Source of the DNA: Tropicimonas sp. IMCC6043
GTDB lineage: Bacteria > Pseudomonadota > Alphaproteobacteria > Rhodobacterales > Rhodobacteraceae
NCBI RefSeq assembly: GCF_004146235.1
Contig: NZ_SELO01000017.1
Location: forward strand, 37,262-101,261
Direction of reading: 5' to 3'
DNA length: 64,000 nucleotides
The translations under genes were made by a program, and so were the position numbers. Positions within the stretch are counted from its first letter, which is position 1; the number at the start of each line of letters is the position of its first letter. Positions 9,519 to 20,000 of this stretch are shown piece after piece. Below the pieces are notes generated by a model that made no database searches, had not been told where the DNA came from, and worked only from the letters and a program-made list of their open reading frames with translations.

Positions 9519-11540
9519 GGTCTCGACCAGCCCCCGCCCCTTCAGCAACGCCTCCACGCCCGGCAATCGTCCGCGGAACTCGATGTAGAGATCGTCCGGC
9601 TCCCGCAATCCACCGACCGACAGGACATGCCGCTCCAACTGTGCCGCTACCTCCGGATCGAACGGATCGCCCGCCTCCTCGAAGGCCGCGAACGCGTCCG
9701 CGTCCATGACCTCGGACCACATGTAGCTGTAATAGGCCGAGGCATATCCGCCACCGGAGAAGACATGTGCGAATTGCGGCGTCGCGTGCCGCATGGTGAT
9801 GGCCGCCGGCATGCCAATGCCCTCCAGCACCTCGGCCTGCTTCTGCATCGGGTCGGCCGGCGGCGGACCGTCATGAAAGTCGAGGTCCACGAGCGCCGAA
9901 GCGATGAATTCGACTGTCTGGAAGCCCATGTCGAAAGTCGCCGCCGCGAGCACCCGCTCCAGCATCGCCTCCGGCAGCGCCTCTCCGGTCTCGGCGTGGG
10001 TGGCGAAGCGCTGCAAGACCTCCGGCACCTCGAGCCAATGTTCATAGAGCTGGCTCGGAAGTTCGACGAAATCACGCGGCACGGAAGTGCCGGAAATGCT
10101 TTCGTAGGTCACATCGCTCAGCATTTGGTGCAGCGCGTGTCCAAACTCGTGAAACAGCGTGCGCGCGTCGTCATAGGACAGGAGCGCCGGCGCACCCGCC
10201 GCGGGCTTCGCGAAGTTGCAGACATTGATCACGTGCGGACGGACTTCGCCTCCGAGCTTCCGCTGGCTGCGCAGCGCCGAGCACCAGGCACCTGACCGCT
10301 TGCCGGCCCGCGCGAAATAGTCACCGATGAAAACCGCGACATGCGCGCCAGCGCGCGTTACCTCCCACGCTCGGGCGTCGGGATGGTGCAGCGGCACGTC
10401 CAGTGACCGGAACTCCAGCCCGAAGAGCCGTGTCGCACAGTCGAAGGCGGCCTCAATCATCCGGTCGAGCTGCAGGTAGGGCTTGAGTTCCGCCTCGTCG
10501 AGATCATGCAGCGCGCGGCGACGCTTCTCGGCGTAGTAGCGCCAGTCCCAGGGCTGCAACGGCATGTCCTCGCCCTCGACAACGAGCAGCCGCTCGTAGT
10601 GGAAACTGTCCGATTGCGCACGGCGCACCGCCGGCTCCCAGACCTGCATCAGCAGCTCGCGCACCGCCGCGGGCGTTTTTGCCATCTCCGGCTCAAGCCG
10701 GTAGGCCGCGAAGCTCTCGTAGCCCAGGAGTCGCGCCCGCTCGTCACGCAGCGCAAGCGTTTCGGTGGTGATCGCGCGGTTGTCCGTCGCCCCGCCATTC
10801 GCGCCACGCGCCGCCCAGGCCTCGAAGGCGCGCTTGCGCAGGGCGCGGTCGGGCGAAAATTGCAGGAAGGGCACGATCAGGGAACGCGACAGCGTGACGA
10901 CCGGCCCCGCGTGGCCCCGCTCGGCGCCCGCCGCGCGCGCGGCGTCGACGACGAAGCCCTGCAGACCCGACAAATCGGCTTCGCCAAGTTCCATGACCCA
11001 GTCCCGTTCGTCGGCCAGAAGGTTCTGGCCGAAGGCGGTGCCAAGCTCGGCAAGCCGCGTGTTGATTTCCCGCAGCCGCGCCCGTCCGGCAGCGTCGAGC
11101 GCGGCGCCGGCGCGGCGGAAACTCCGATGCGTCAGCTCCAGAACCCGTGCCTGCTCCTCGGTCAGCCCGAGCGTGTCGCGCGCCTGCCAGAGCGCATCGA
11201 TCCGCCCGAAGAGCGCCCCGTTCATCATCACGTCGGACGAATACTCCGCCAGCTTCGGCGAGAAGATCCGCTGAAGTGCCTCGCGCTCGGGGTTGGACTC
11301 CACCGAAGACAGCAGGAAGAAGACCGAGAGCACGTCCGATAGCGCCTGCCCCGCAAGCTCCAGCGCCTCGATCGTGTTGGCGAAGTCCGGCGGCTCGGGA
11401 CAGGCGGCGATCTCGTCGATCTCGGTCCGGGCTGCGGCCAGAGCGGTCTCGAAGGCGGGGGCGAAATCGGCATCTGTGATCGCGGCGAAATCGGGCAGCC
11501 CGAAGGGTTGGGCACGATCAGCAAGAAGCGGGTTGGTCAT
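9513..11540 (-). CDS. M3-family metallopeptidase (oligopeptidase A / peptidyl-dipeptidase Dcp type)
   Basis: 675 residues from ATG 11540 (CGGAG ribosome site); the longer frame adds 14 unsupported residues. The zinc motif HEFGH lies at about residues 464-468 (TLFHEFGHALHQ), with the third zinc ligand expected in the ESISGTSVPRDFVELPSQ segment downstream, as in thimet-type peptidases. The C-terminal region GGYASAYYSYMWSEVMDAD is typical of the family. Length matches the usual 670-690. No signal peptide: a cytosolic peptidase degrading short peptides, probably including cleaved signal peptides. Confidence 0.93.
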   Translation of the reverse strand: MTNPLLADRAQPFGLPDFAAITDADFAPAFETALAAARTEIDEIAACPEPPDFANTIEALELAGQALSDVLSVFFLLSSVESNPEREALQRIFSPKLAEYSSDVMMNGALFGRIDALWQARDTLGLTEEQARVLELTHRSFRRAGAALDAAGRARLREINTRLAELGTAFGQNLLADERDWVMELGEADLSGLQGFVVDAARAAGAERGHAGPVVTLSRSLIVPFLQFSPDRALRKRAFEAWAARGANGGATDNRAITTETLALRDERARLLGYESFAAYRLEPEMAKTPAAVRELLMQVWEPAVRRAQSDSFHYERLLVVEGEDMPLQPWDWRYYAEKRRRALHDLDEAELKPYLQLDRMIEAAFDCATRLFGLEFRSLDVPLHHPDARAWEVTRAGAHVAVFIGDYFARAGKRSGAWCSALRSQRKLGGEVRPHVINVCNFAKPAAGAPALLSYDDARTLFHEFGHALHQMLSDVTYESISGTSVPRDFVELPSQLYEHWLEVPEVLQRFATHAETGEALPEAMLERVLAAATFDMGFQTVEFIASALVDLDFHDGPPPADPMQKQAEVLEGIGMPAAITMRHATPQFAHVFSGGGYASAYYSYMWSEVMDADAFAAFEEAGDPFDPEVAAQLERHVLSVGGLREPDDLYIEFRGRLPGVEALLKGRGLVETA

Positions 11541-11607
11541 GGTCGGGCTCCGGGTGATGCTGCTGGGTCTACCTATGTCCACGGCGCATGCAGCGCCAGC
11601 CCCGGTC

Positions 11608-12405
11608 TCACCCCGGCCGTCGCCGCATGTGACGCTCGAAGCGGCGCAGCAGAAGCGAGAGCGTGACGGTCATGGTCAGGTAGAGGAAGGCGACGACGTT
11701 GTAGGTCTCGAAATAGTGGAAGTTGCCCGCCGCGGTGACCTTTCCGAGCTGGGTGATGTCGAGGACGCCGAGCACCGAGACCAGCGAGCTATCCTTGATC
11801 ATGGCGATGAAGTCATTGCCGAGCGGAGGCAGGATGGTGCGGACCGCCTGCGGGAAGACGATGAAGCGGAAACGCTGCCATCCATTCAGCCCAAGGGTCT
11901 TTGCGGCTTCCACTTGACCTTCATCCACTGATTGAAGGCCGGCCCGGAACACTTCGGCAATAAAGGCAGAATAACCGATCGTCAGGGCCAGGACCGCACG
12001 CCAGAGAAGCGCGAAATCGCGGGTGCGGATCGGGTCGATCCCGAGCGGCTCCACCACGTGGTTGATGAGGGCGACTAGCGCCGGGGCGACGACGAACGCG
12101 ACATAGAGCAGGAGCACCAGGATCGGCAGACCGCGGACGATCTCTATATAAAACCGCGCGACCTGGCGCAGGACCCGATAGCGCGAGAGCGAGGCCACCG
12201 CCAGAAGCAAGCCGATCAGGCAGGCAGAGGAGAAGGCCACGAGGGTGACGAAGAGAGTGATCCAGACCCCGCGCGAAAGCGTGCCAAGGATCTGGCTCAG
12301 GAGATTGTCGGAGACGATCCGCCACAGGAACCAGAGCCCCAGCCCGCCGGCAGCCAGAAGCCACCAGGGAAATTCGCCGACGGTCTGATCGTTCCGGGGA
12401 GTCAT
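11608..12405 (-). CDS. Polar amino-acid ABC transporter permease (HisM/GlnP type)
   Basis: 265 residues with about five or six membrane segments. The cytoplasmic EAA loop is clear (AEVFRAGLQSVDEGQVEAAKTLG) and the N-terminal half contains the family block TLFVTLVAFSSACLIGLLLA and EIVRGLPILVLLLY. It would form the translocation pore for the binding protein encoded just upstream at 12862-13653. No ATPase gene is found nearby, so the ATP-binding subunit must be supplied from elsewhere. Confidence 0.9.
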   Translation of the reverse strand: MTPRNDQTVGEFPWWLLAAGGLGLWFLWRIVSDNLLSQILGTLSRGVWITLFVTLVAFSSACLIGLLLAVASLSRYRVLRQVARFYIEIVRGLPILVLLLYVAFVVAPALVALINHVVEPLGIDPIRTRDFALLWRAVLALTIGYSAFIAEVFRAGLQSVDEGQVEAAKTLGLNGWQRFRFIVFPQAVRTILPPLGNDFIAMIKDSSLVSVLGVLDITQLGKVTAAGNFHYFETYNVVAFLYLTMTVTLSLLLRRFERHMRRRPG

Positions 12406-12508
12406 CGCGCACCTGCCACGGCTTCATGGCCAGGACCCCTGAGCATTTCCTGTCCGGTTCTTCCTGCCCACGGGTTACCCATGGCCCATTGTTCTCCAGA
12501 AGAGGCGG

Positions 12509-12865
12509 TCACTCGCGGCAACCGAAAGGGACAAAGGTGCTGGCTATGCCCTCGTTCATCGTCATGACCGTCAGGAGATTCGCCAACTCGGTTTCCTCGT
12601 CGGTCTCGGCACAAATGAAGACCTGCTCCTTGCATCCGCCGGCAATAAAGGCGTCGTTCCGGTCCAGGAAGACATCGCGAATCCCGTCGCGCCCGAGCAA
12701 GCGGAGCGCATCTGCGACGGCGCTGCGACAGAGACGGCATTTCTTCTCGGTCCAGTCTTCCGGGTCCGTGCTCTGGGCCGGTGCCGGCAGCGCTATGCCC
12801 AGAGCCAGGATCCACGCGAGGGAAGCGCAAGCGCGGCCCGGCCCGCACCCGCCGGGATGGCTCAC
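12509..12865 (-). CDS. Small exported Cys-containing protein of unknown function
   Basis: 118 residues from a GTG at 12865 that overlaps the TGA of the binding-protein gene (GTGA), indicating translational coupling; a longer frame starting inside that gene is less likely. A signal peptide (to about ALPAPAQS) is followed by an all-helical-looking, Cys-rich mature part ([26 protein letters not shown]), suggesting disulfides or metal binding in the periplasm. It lies between the binding protein and the permease of an amino-acid ABC system, so a role linked to that transport is possible. The family was not recognised. Confidence 0.65.
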   Translation of the reverse strand: MSHPGGCGPGRACASLAWILALGIALPAPAQSTDPEDWTEKKCRLCRSAVADALRLLGRDGIRDVFLDRNDAFIAGGCKEQVFICAETDEETELANLLTVMTMNEGIASTFVPFGCRE

Positions 12866-13653
12866 CCGCCCATCTTGTAGTCGAGGAACCACTTCTTGTT
12901 CAGCGCGTCGAGCGTGCCGTCCTCCTTCATCTCCGCAATTGCGGCGTTGATCGGCTCCACGAGTTCCGACCCCTTCGGGAAAATGAAACCGAAGTCTTCT
13001 GTCCCAAGGGGTTGGCCGATGATCTTCAAGCCACCGTCGGAGGCGGCGACATAGCCGTTGGCGGCTGTGCTATCGGAGAGCGCGAGGTCGATATCGCCCA
13101 CGCGCAGCGCCTGGATCGCAGCACCGAAGGTCTCGAAGAGCTTCATCCGTGGATTCTGCTCGTCGCCATCGAGGATGTCGTAGATGCCGACATAGAACGG
13201 CGTCGTTCCCGGCTGGGCGCCGATCAGCAGGTCGTCATCGGCGGCGAACTCCGTGTGGTCGGCAAAACGATCTTCGTCGCCACGCACCAGCATCATCATT
13301 TCCGAGCGCAGGTACGGATCTGAAAAGTCCACCTTTTCCATCCGGTCCTCGCGGATGGTGATGCCCGTCATGCCGATGTCATACTGGCCCTCCGAGACCG
13401 CGGGGATCATCGCATCCCAGGATGTGTTCTCGTAGACCACAGCTATATTGAGCCGCTTGGCGATCTCGGCCATCGCGTCGTATTCCCAGCCGATCACGTC
13501 GCCGCTGGCCGGGTCGACGAATTGCAGCGGCGGATAAGCGTTCTCGGTGACAACAGTCACTTCGCGCCCGCCGAGGTCCGGCACTTCGGCCAGCGTTGGC
13601 GCGGCGATCAACACCGCGAGCGCTGCGGCGGCGAGTGATGCGGCTGGATTCAT
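12862..13653 (-). CDS. Amino-acid ABC transporter substrate-binding protein
   Basis: 263 residues: signal peptide (cleavage near PTLAEV), then a type II periplasmic binding fold with [52 protein letters not shown] and the C-terminal [21 protein letters not shown] motif of the cluster 3 (polar amino acid) family. It delivers substrate to the permease at 11608-12405. Substrate identity is not evident. It starts the short operon binding protein, small Cys protein, permease. Confidence 0.92.
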   Translation of the reverse strand: MNPAASLAAAALAVLIAAPTLAEVPDLGGREVTVVTENAYPPLQFVDPASGDVIGWEYDAMAEIAKRLNIAVVYENTSWDAMIPAVSEGQYDIGMTGITIREDRMEKVDFSDPYLRSEMMMLVRGDEDRFADHTEFAADDDLLIGAQPGTTPFYVGIYDILDGDEQNPRMKLFETFGAAIQALRVGDIDLALSDSTAANGYVAASDGGLKIIGQPLGTEDFGFIFPKGSELVEPINAAIAEMKEDGTLDALNKKWFLDYKMGG

Positions 13654-13709
13654 GGCAGAGTCTCCTGTTGGTTTGCGCGCAGTATGGCGCGGCGGCGGGA
13701 AAGGTCCAG

Positions 13710-14756
13710 TCAGCCGCCGCAGATCGGACAGCCCGGCCGCCGTTTAAGGGCGATCTGACGGGTTTCGCCATAGAGCGCATCGTAGATGAGCATGCGCCCG
13801 CGCAGCGGTTCCCCGGCGTCGGCCAGAAGTTTTACCGCCTCCACCGCCATCATCGTGCCGAGAACCCCCGGCAGCGGCCCCAGAACCCCCGCCGCGGCAC
13901 AGGAAGGCGCGAGCCCCGGTGCTGGCGCTTCGGGGAAAATACACTCGTAACAGGGCGCGCCTGCTGCCGGATGAAAAACCGAGATCTGTCCCTCCCATTG
14001 ACTCAGCGCAGCGGAGACAAGCGGGACGCCACAGGCGACTGCCGTGCGGTTCACAAGGTAGCGTGTGTTGAAATTGTCTGTACCGTCGAGAATGAGATCA
14101 TACTCAGCAAAAAGCTCCGAAGCGACGTCTTCCGTCAACTCCCGATGGTATGGCTTTAATGTTATGAATGGGTTGCGCGCCGACATTGAGCTGACAGCCG
14201 AGAAAACCTTGGGCGATCCGATATCCGCGTCGCCATGGGCGATCTGCCGCTGGAGGTTCGATTTGTCTACGTCGTCATGGTCGATCACGCCGATCGTTCC
14301 GACCCCGGCGGCCGCCAGATAGAGCAGCGCCGGCGAGCCGAGCCCGCCCGCACCGACCACGAGGACTTTCGCCTCCTTCAGCCTCTTCTGCCCCGGCCCG
14401 CCAAGTTCGCGCAGAACGATATGGCGGGCATAGCGCTCCAACTCGCCCTCGGCGAAGACGCCAGTCCGGGCGGGCGCAGCCGGCTGTTTCTCGGCCTCAG
14501 GGCGCGCACGCCCCCGAAGGCGGCGAATCACAGCCGCATAGAGGAGCACCAACGCCGCAGCGCCGGCGAGCAGCAGCCAGGGGGCGGCAGAGCCGCCGGT
14601 GGCCTCTCGCAGCGGGTGACCGTTTGGAAGCAGGACCTGCACCAGAAGTACCGCACCGAACAATGCGCCAAGCGCCATGCTGCGCGCCCTGGGCGGTGCG
14701 CCCATCAGCCGCCCGAGCCCCCAGAGGGCCGCGGCCAGGATCAGGACCAGGGTCAT
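13710..14756 (-). CDS. moeB: Membrane-anchored MoeB/ThiF-family adenylyltransferase
   Basis: 348 residues. Residues 1-80 contain three hydrophobic helices and a charged linker absent from E. coli MoeB. The E1-like domain starts at about residue 103: [13 protein letters not shown], nucleotide loop [29 protein letters not shown] and [13 protein letters not shown]. Zinc ligands C269/C272 and C343/C346 (CYEC, CPIC) and the [14 protein letters not shown] segment with the candidate acceptor Cys286 are present. MoeB adenylates the C-terminal Gly of MoaD for molybdopterin synthesis; ThiF or HesA roles remain possible since no MoaD/ThiS gene is adjacent. The membrane anchor is a feature I associate with Rhodobacterales. 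Confidence 0.85.
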   Translation of the reverse strand: MTLVLILAAALWGLGRLMGAPPRARSMALGALFGAVLLVQVLLPNGHPLREATGGSAAPWLLLAGAAALVLLYAAVIRRLRGRARPEAEKQPAAPARTGVFAEGELERYARHIVLRELGGPGQKRLKEAKVLVVGAGGLGSPALLYLAAAGVGTIGVIDHDDVDKSNLQRQIAHGDADIGSPKVFSAVSSMSARNPFITLKPYHRELTEDVASELFAEYDLILDGTDNFNTRYLVNRTAVACGVPLVSAALSQWEGQISVFHPAAGAPCYECIFPEAPAPGLAPSCAAAGVLGPLPGVLGTMMAVEAVKLLADAGEPLRGRMLIYDALYGETRQIALKRRPGCPICGG

Positions 14757-14877
14757 GGCTCTCGTCTCCGCGCTCGGGCGGCCGCCGGCCGGGGCGTCGC
14801 CTGTCGTTCCGTCTCGTCGCTGGAGCCTAGCGCTTTTCCCCGCGGGCTCAACGCGAAAGCAACCTCTGATAGTGCGA

Positions 14878-15927
14878 TCAGATGCGCCAGCGGCGGTTGA
14901 AAAGTCGCATCACGAGAGGCGCACAGATCACCACCAGAACAAGGCGGAACACGTGGTGCAGGGCGACATAGGTAAGATCGGCCCCGGCGATGATTGCGAG
15001 GATCACCATCTCGCCCTGCCCGCCTGGCAGGAAAGCGAGGAACGCATCCTGGCCGGGCGCGATCTGCAACTGGGCGATGACCTCGATGAACACCAGGCTT
15101 ATGGCCGCCAACAGCAGCGCATTGGCGGTTGCAGCGGAGACGATGCGGCGAAGTTCCGAAACCGTGACGCCGGTGTATTTCGCACCGACAGCCAGTCCGA
15201 TGAAGAATTGCGCGGCCCAGATGATCTCGGCCGGCGGACGATTGTGAATTAATCCCGTGAGGCTGAGGACAGCGGTCAGGATCATCGGACCGAGGATGGA
15301 CGCACCGAACAGCCCCAGCCGCTCCGCGACCTGCCAGCCGACCAGCGCTGAAGCAAGCATCAGCGCGATTTCCTGCGGCGGTATCTCGGCGGCTGGCAGG
15401 CCCGGCCGCGCGTGGAGATCGGTCCCCCAGAGCGCATGCAGCGCCACCGGCGCGATGATGACAATCAGCAGGACGCGGGTCGCATGGACCAGCGAGAGGA
15501 CCCGGACATTGCCGCCGGCCTGCTCGCCGAAAACCAGCATGTCCTGCAAGCCGCCGGGCATGGCGGCGTAGTAGCTTGTGATCTGATCGAAGCCGAAACC
15601 GCGGCGCAGGAGCGGATAGGATGTGAGCCCGATCACGGCGATGAACAGCGGGACAAAGGCGAGCGAAAGCGCCATCTCCGGCGCACGCGCGAGGGTCTCC
15701 GGGGTGATCGATGCGCCGGCCGCGACGCCGAGCAGCGTGCGGAAAACCACACCAAGGCGTCCCATCCCCGCCATCTGTGCGCCAGCCAGTGCGAAGACGA
15801 GGCAGGCGAACATCGGTCCGAGCAGGAAGGGCAGCGGGAGGCCGGCAAGGCTGAAGACAAGCACACCGAGTGCGGCAATGGCGAGTGTGCGGCCCCTGAG
15901 GCGCAATATCCGTCTGTCGGGTCCCAC
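14878..15927 (-). CDS. AbrB-family integral membrane protein (PF05145-like)
   Basis: 349 residues with about ten hydrophobic helices in two similar halves, as in the AbrB duplication family once labelled putative ammonia monooxygenase. Typical blocks are FDQITSYYAAMPGGLQDMLVFGEQAGG in the first half and PGGQGEMVILAIIAGADLTYVALHH in the second. Function in the family is poorly defined (regulator or transporter labels are both used). It is divergent from the LysR gene at 16021, which may control it. The 422-residue frame overlapping it on the same strand is out of phase and was rejected. Confidence 0.85.
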   Translation of the reverse strand: MGPDRRILRLRGRTLAIAALGVLVFSLAGLPLPFLLGPMFACLVFALAGAQMAGMGRLGVVFRTLLGVAAGASITPETLARAPEMALSLAFVPLFIAVIGLTSYPLLRRGFGFDQITSYYAAMPGGLQDMLVFGEQAGGNVRVLSLVHATRVLLIVIIAPVALHALWGTDLHARPGLPAAEIPPQEIALMLASALVGWQVAERLGLFGASILGPMILTAVLSLTGLIHNRPPAEIIWAAQFFIGLAVGAKYTGVTVSELRRIVSAATANALLLAAISLVFIEVIAQLQIAPGQDAFLAFLPGGQGEMVILAIIAGADLTYVALHHVFRLVLVVICAPLVMRLFNRRWRI

Positions 15928-16020
15928 GCGGTCGATCGGTCCAGTCTGGCGTTGCTTGACAGTGGCCTAGCAGCCCATGTTTGATTTTTCCAATGACGCT
16001 TTCAAAAAGATTGATAGGCA

Positions 16021-16950
16021 ATGCGCATCAACTTCGATTTCAACGACCTCGAAGCCTTTCTCGCGGTGATGGAGACAGGCAGCTTCCACGGCGCCGCGGA
16101 ACGCCTGAACCTGTCGCAGCCGGCAGTGACGCGACGGATTCAGAAGCTGGAAGCCGGGCTCGGGTCGGAATTGTTCGAGCGGTCCACCCGTGCGGTGCGT
16201 CCGACGCTTGCGGCCAAGCGGTTAAGGACACGCGCCGAGGCGATGCTCAAGGATGCGCAGGAAACGACGCTCGCGATGCGCGACGAGAGCGTCGCCTTCG
16301 CGCATCAGCGCAACGCAGTGGTCAACCTGGCCACCCTGCCCACCATCGTCTCCCGCCTGCTGCCGGGCGCGATTCGGCGGTTCCGTGCCGCCGGCTTCGG
16401 CGCCCGCATCCGCATTCTCGACATCACCGCCAACGATGTCGCCGAGGCGGTGGCGCAGGGCGATGCCGATTTCGGTATCTGCTCGATCCCCGCGCTCGCC
16501 CGCGCGATGGATTTCGAGGCGTTGTTTGACGAACCAATTGTCCTGGCGATGCCGCCCGACCATCCTCTGGCCACCCATGATGCCGTGCCGTGGCGTGCGC
16601 TCGACGGCGAGGCGCTGATCCTGCCGACACGCGGCACCGGCAACCGGCTCCTGATCGATGACGCGATGGCGCGGGTCCGCCTGCCGCTGCACTGGACCTT
16701 CGAAGTGCATCGCGCCTCAACCGCGCTCGAACTGGTGGCCGGCGGCGTCGGAGTCGCCCTGGTGCCGCTGTCCGCGGTCGCCCCGGTGCTCCGGCTGCGG
16801 CTGGCGCTCCGGCCGATGATTAGCCCCGAGATCATCCGGCCGGTCGGCCTGCTCAGTCGCGCGGGCCAGTCCAACGCTCCAGCGGTCCGGGGACTTCGTG
16901 CGGCGCTGCGGGCTCAGGCGCACGCTGTCCCCGAGACCATTTCCGATTGA
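16021..16950 (+). CDS. LysR-family transcriptional regulator
   Basis: 309 residues. The N-terminal winged helix-turn-helix is textbook (LEAFLAVMETGSFHGAAERLNLSQPAVTRRIQKLE, residues about 9-43), followed by an effector-binding domain with the LysR substrate fold (DFGICSIPALAR, ELVAGGVGVALVPLSAV). The gene is divergent from the AbrB-family gene with 93 bases between, the usual arrangement for a LysR regulator and its target. The inducer is unknown. Confidence 0.92.
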   Translation: MRINFDFNDLEAFLAVMETGSFHGAAERLNLSQPAVTRRIQKLEAGLGSELFERSTRAVRPTLAAKRLRTRAEAMLKDAQETTLAMRDESVAFAHQRNAVVNLATLPTIVSRLLPGAIRRFRAAGFGARIRILDITANDVAEAVAQGDADFGICSIPALARAMDFEALFDEPIVLAMPPDHPLATHDAVPWRALDGEALILPTRGTGNRLLIDDAMARVRLPLHWTFEVHRASTALELVAGGVGVALVPLSAVAPVLRLRLALRPMISPEIIRPVGLLSRAGQSNAPAVRGLRAALRAQAHAVPETISD

Positions 16951-17014
16951 TTAACCGACTGCGGTGTAGTCAGGCGGAAAAGGCGCGGGCAACGGGGCCG
17001 AGGGAAACGGGCGA

Positions 17015-20000
17015 ATGAACGGCGAATTCGAGGACGTCCTTCCACGCTCGGGGCGGGTGCGTCCGGTGGCTCTGGCCCTTGTTGTGCTGGCACTGATGAT
17101 GTTCGCGACGCTCTTGGTCCAGCGCCAGTTCGACCGAGTCCGGAGAGACGAAATCCGGGCGGTGACGGCGGCACGAGCCAATGCGATCGCCGCGGAGGTC
17201 GACACGCGGCTCAACTTCCAGATCCAGGCTGTCCGGCATACGGCGGAGCATATCGCTCAAGACACCACGCGTGATGAGGATATCGGCGAAAGACTCGCGC
17301 GGCTGCAAAGGCAGTTCGACGATTTCCAGGCCCTCAACTGGGTCGACCCGCAGGGCATCATCCAGATTGTCACGCCGCTCCGGGGCAACGAGCCGGCGCT
17401 CGGCCTATCACTGCCGGACCTGCCGGTGCCATCGCGGGTCCTGGCTCGCGCCAGGGAGACCAGGAAGGTCGCGGCGACGCCGCCGCTCGAGCTTGCCCAG
17501 GGCGGCACCGGTTTCGTCTTCTACGTCCCCGTCCTTGCGGAAGGGCATTTGCACGGTTTCGTCAACGGTGTCATCCGCTCCGACCGACTCCTTGCGCAAG
17601 TCTTCGGGCCGCGTCTCGGCAACTCCCATGTGCTCGACATCCGAGACGCCACCGGCGAGAAGCTTTTTCGCAGCCCGGGTGTGGCGTCGGATTACACTGT
17701 CGAACGAGCGGTGCGGGTCGCCGACCGCCGCTGGATCCTTTCGCTGTCCCCGACACAATCCTCCATCACTGCGTCAGGACCGGCACAAGGGCGTGTGATC
17801 CTGGGACTGGGCGGCGCGTTGGCCCTCTCCATGAGCTTTCTGAGTTATGCCGCACTCGTCCGTCAGCGGGCTCTGGAACAGAGCGAGGAGCGTTTTGCCT
17901 TTGCCATGGAGGGGGCAAGCGAGGGGCTCTGGGACTGGAATCTCGAGACCGGAGAGATCTATTTCTCGCCGCGCTACTTCCTGATGCTCGGCTACCGCCC
18001 GGAGGATATGGCGAATGATTTCTCGACCTTCGCCGAGCTGGTGCATCCCGACGACAGGGCGCACGCGCTGGCCGATCCGCATGTCGTCTTCGGCGGCGAC
18101 ACGACGGTCGTGGAGAACGAGTTCCGGCTGCGCCACAAGGACGGCAGTTGGCGCAACATTCTCTCGCGCGCCTTTGTCTCACGACGCAATGGGCGCGCGG
18201 TGCGCATGGTCGGCACCCATCTTGATGTCACGGAATCGCATCGACAGCAGCGGCGCCTTTTCGAAGCGGAGCGGCTGACGCGCGAGGGGATCGAAGCCCT
18301 TCCGGTGGGCTTTGCCTATTTCGATCCGCAGGGAAAGCTCGTCCTCTGGAACACCCGATTCCCCGACCTGTTGCCATCCCCCTGCGCGACGGTCGAGATC
18401 GGCCTGCCTTTCGAACACGTGCTCCGGTGTATCGCGCCTCAGGTCGCAGCCGCCAATGAATGCAAGGACGCAGGGGATTTCGTGCAACGGAGGCGCGCGG
18501 CCATCGCAGAGGGAGGCGGCCATTGGGTCGGTCAGTATCCGGACGGTCGCCGCATCACGGCCTATGAGCACCCGACCTCCAGCGGTGGCTTCATCACGGT
18601 GCTGCTGGATGTGACGGAGCGGGTCGCCGCCGAAGAGGCGCTGCGCCAAAGCCAGAAGCGGCTCGAGGAGGCGGTACGGATCGCTCGGCTGGGAAGCTGG
18701 TCCGTCCACCCGGATCAGCGCCTGGAGGTGTCGCCGGAAGCCTGCGAGATCCTCGGCATGACACCACAGCAGCTCAGCGGGCGCATCACGGATCTCGAGC
18801 CCTACGTTCACCCCGACGACTGGCAGCGCATGCGCGATGCCTTTGCCGCAGCTTGGAAAGGCGGCGCTCCCTATGACTTCGTCCATCGCGCGATCATGCC
18901 CTCGGGCGAGATCCGGACCTTGCGCGAGCGCGGCGAGATCCTCCGCGATGCCGAGGGAACCTTCCTCGGAATGAGCGGCTCGGTGCAGGACATCACCGAG
19001 CAAGCACGTCTTGAAAGCCAGCTCCATCAGGCACAGAAGATGGAGGCAATCGGCCAGCTCACCGGCGGGCTCGCGCATGATTTCAACAACCTGCTCGCGG
19101 TGATCCTTGGCAACGCGGAACTGTTGCAGGAGGATTTTCCGGACTCCCAACCGCTGTGCACCGCGATCATCCGCGCCTCGCGGCGCGGCGCCGAAATCGC
19201 CCAGAGGCTGCTGACATTCGCCCGTCGTCAGCCGATCTGGCCTGAACCGGTCGACATCGCCGGGCTGGCACGGGATATCCATGCGCTCTCCGCGCGCACC
19301 CTGGGCGACACGATCGAGGTCCGGCTGGATCTTCCCGACGATCTCTGGTTCGCCGCCACCGATTCCGGTCAGGCCGAGAACGCCCTTCTGAACCTCGCGC
19401 TCAACGCACGCGACGCGATGCCAGAGGGCGGCCGGCTTCTGATCGCGTGCGAGAATGTCAGTCTGGCGCGGCGCGAGGCCGATGGGCTCGGACTGGAGCC
19501 GGGAGACTATGTGCGGCTCTCGGTGCGCGACGAGGGCGCCGGCATGAGCGAAGCGGTGCGCGCGCGCGCCTTCGACCCCTTTTTCACCACCAAGGAGCAC
19601 GGCAAGGGCACCGGGCTGGGTCTCTCAATGGCCTACGGTTTTGCGCGCCAGTCGAACGGCGCGATCGAGATCGAATCGAGCGAAGGCGTCGGCACCTGCG
19701 TCAACCTCTTCCTGCCCCGCGCGGCGGCGCCGGAAAGCACGGAGAGCACGGCGGCCGCGGTGTTGGGCGACGCATCCGCGCCCGGCAATTCCACCGTCCT
19801 CGTCATCGAGGACGAACCGGATGTCCGGCGGATGACGTGCCACCTGCTGCGCGGCGAAGGCTATAGCGTTCTGGAGGCAGCGGATGCCGACAGTGCCCTC
19901 GAGATCGTCGCCACCCATCCCGAGATTTCGCTTCTGCTGAGCGACGTCATGCTGCCGGGCCGGCTGCTCGGGCCGGCCCTTGCCGAAAAGATCCGCAGAC

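Noticed and set aside
14753..16021. 422-codon minus-strand frame overlapping the AbrB-family gene
   Set aside because: Out of phase with the clearly hydrophobic AbrB frame and composed of Arg/Ala/His-rich sequence without helices or motifs.
18179..19600. 473-codon minus-strand frame opposite the histidine kinase
   Set aside because: Antisense to conserved PAS and kinase motifs; no independent support.
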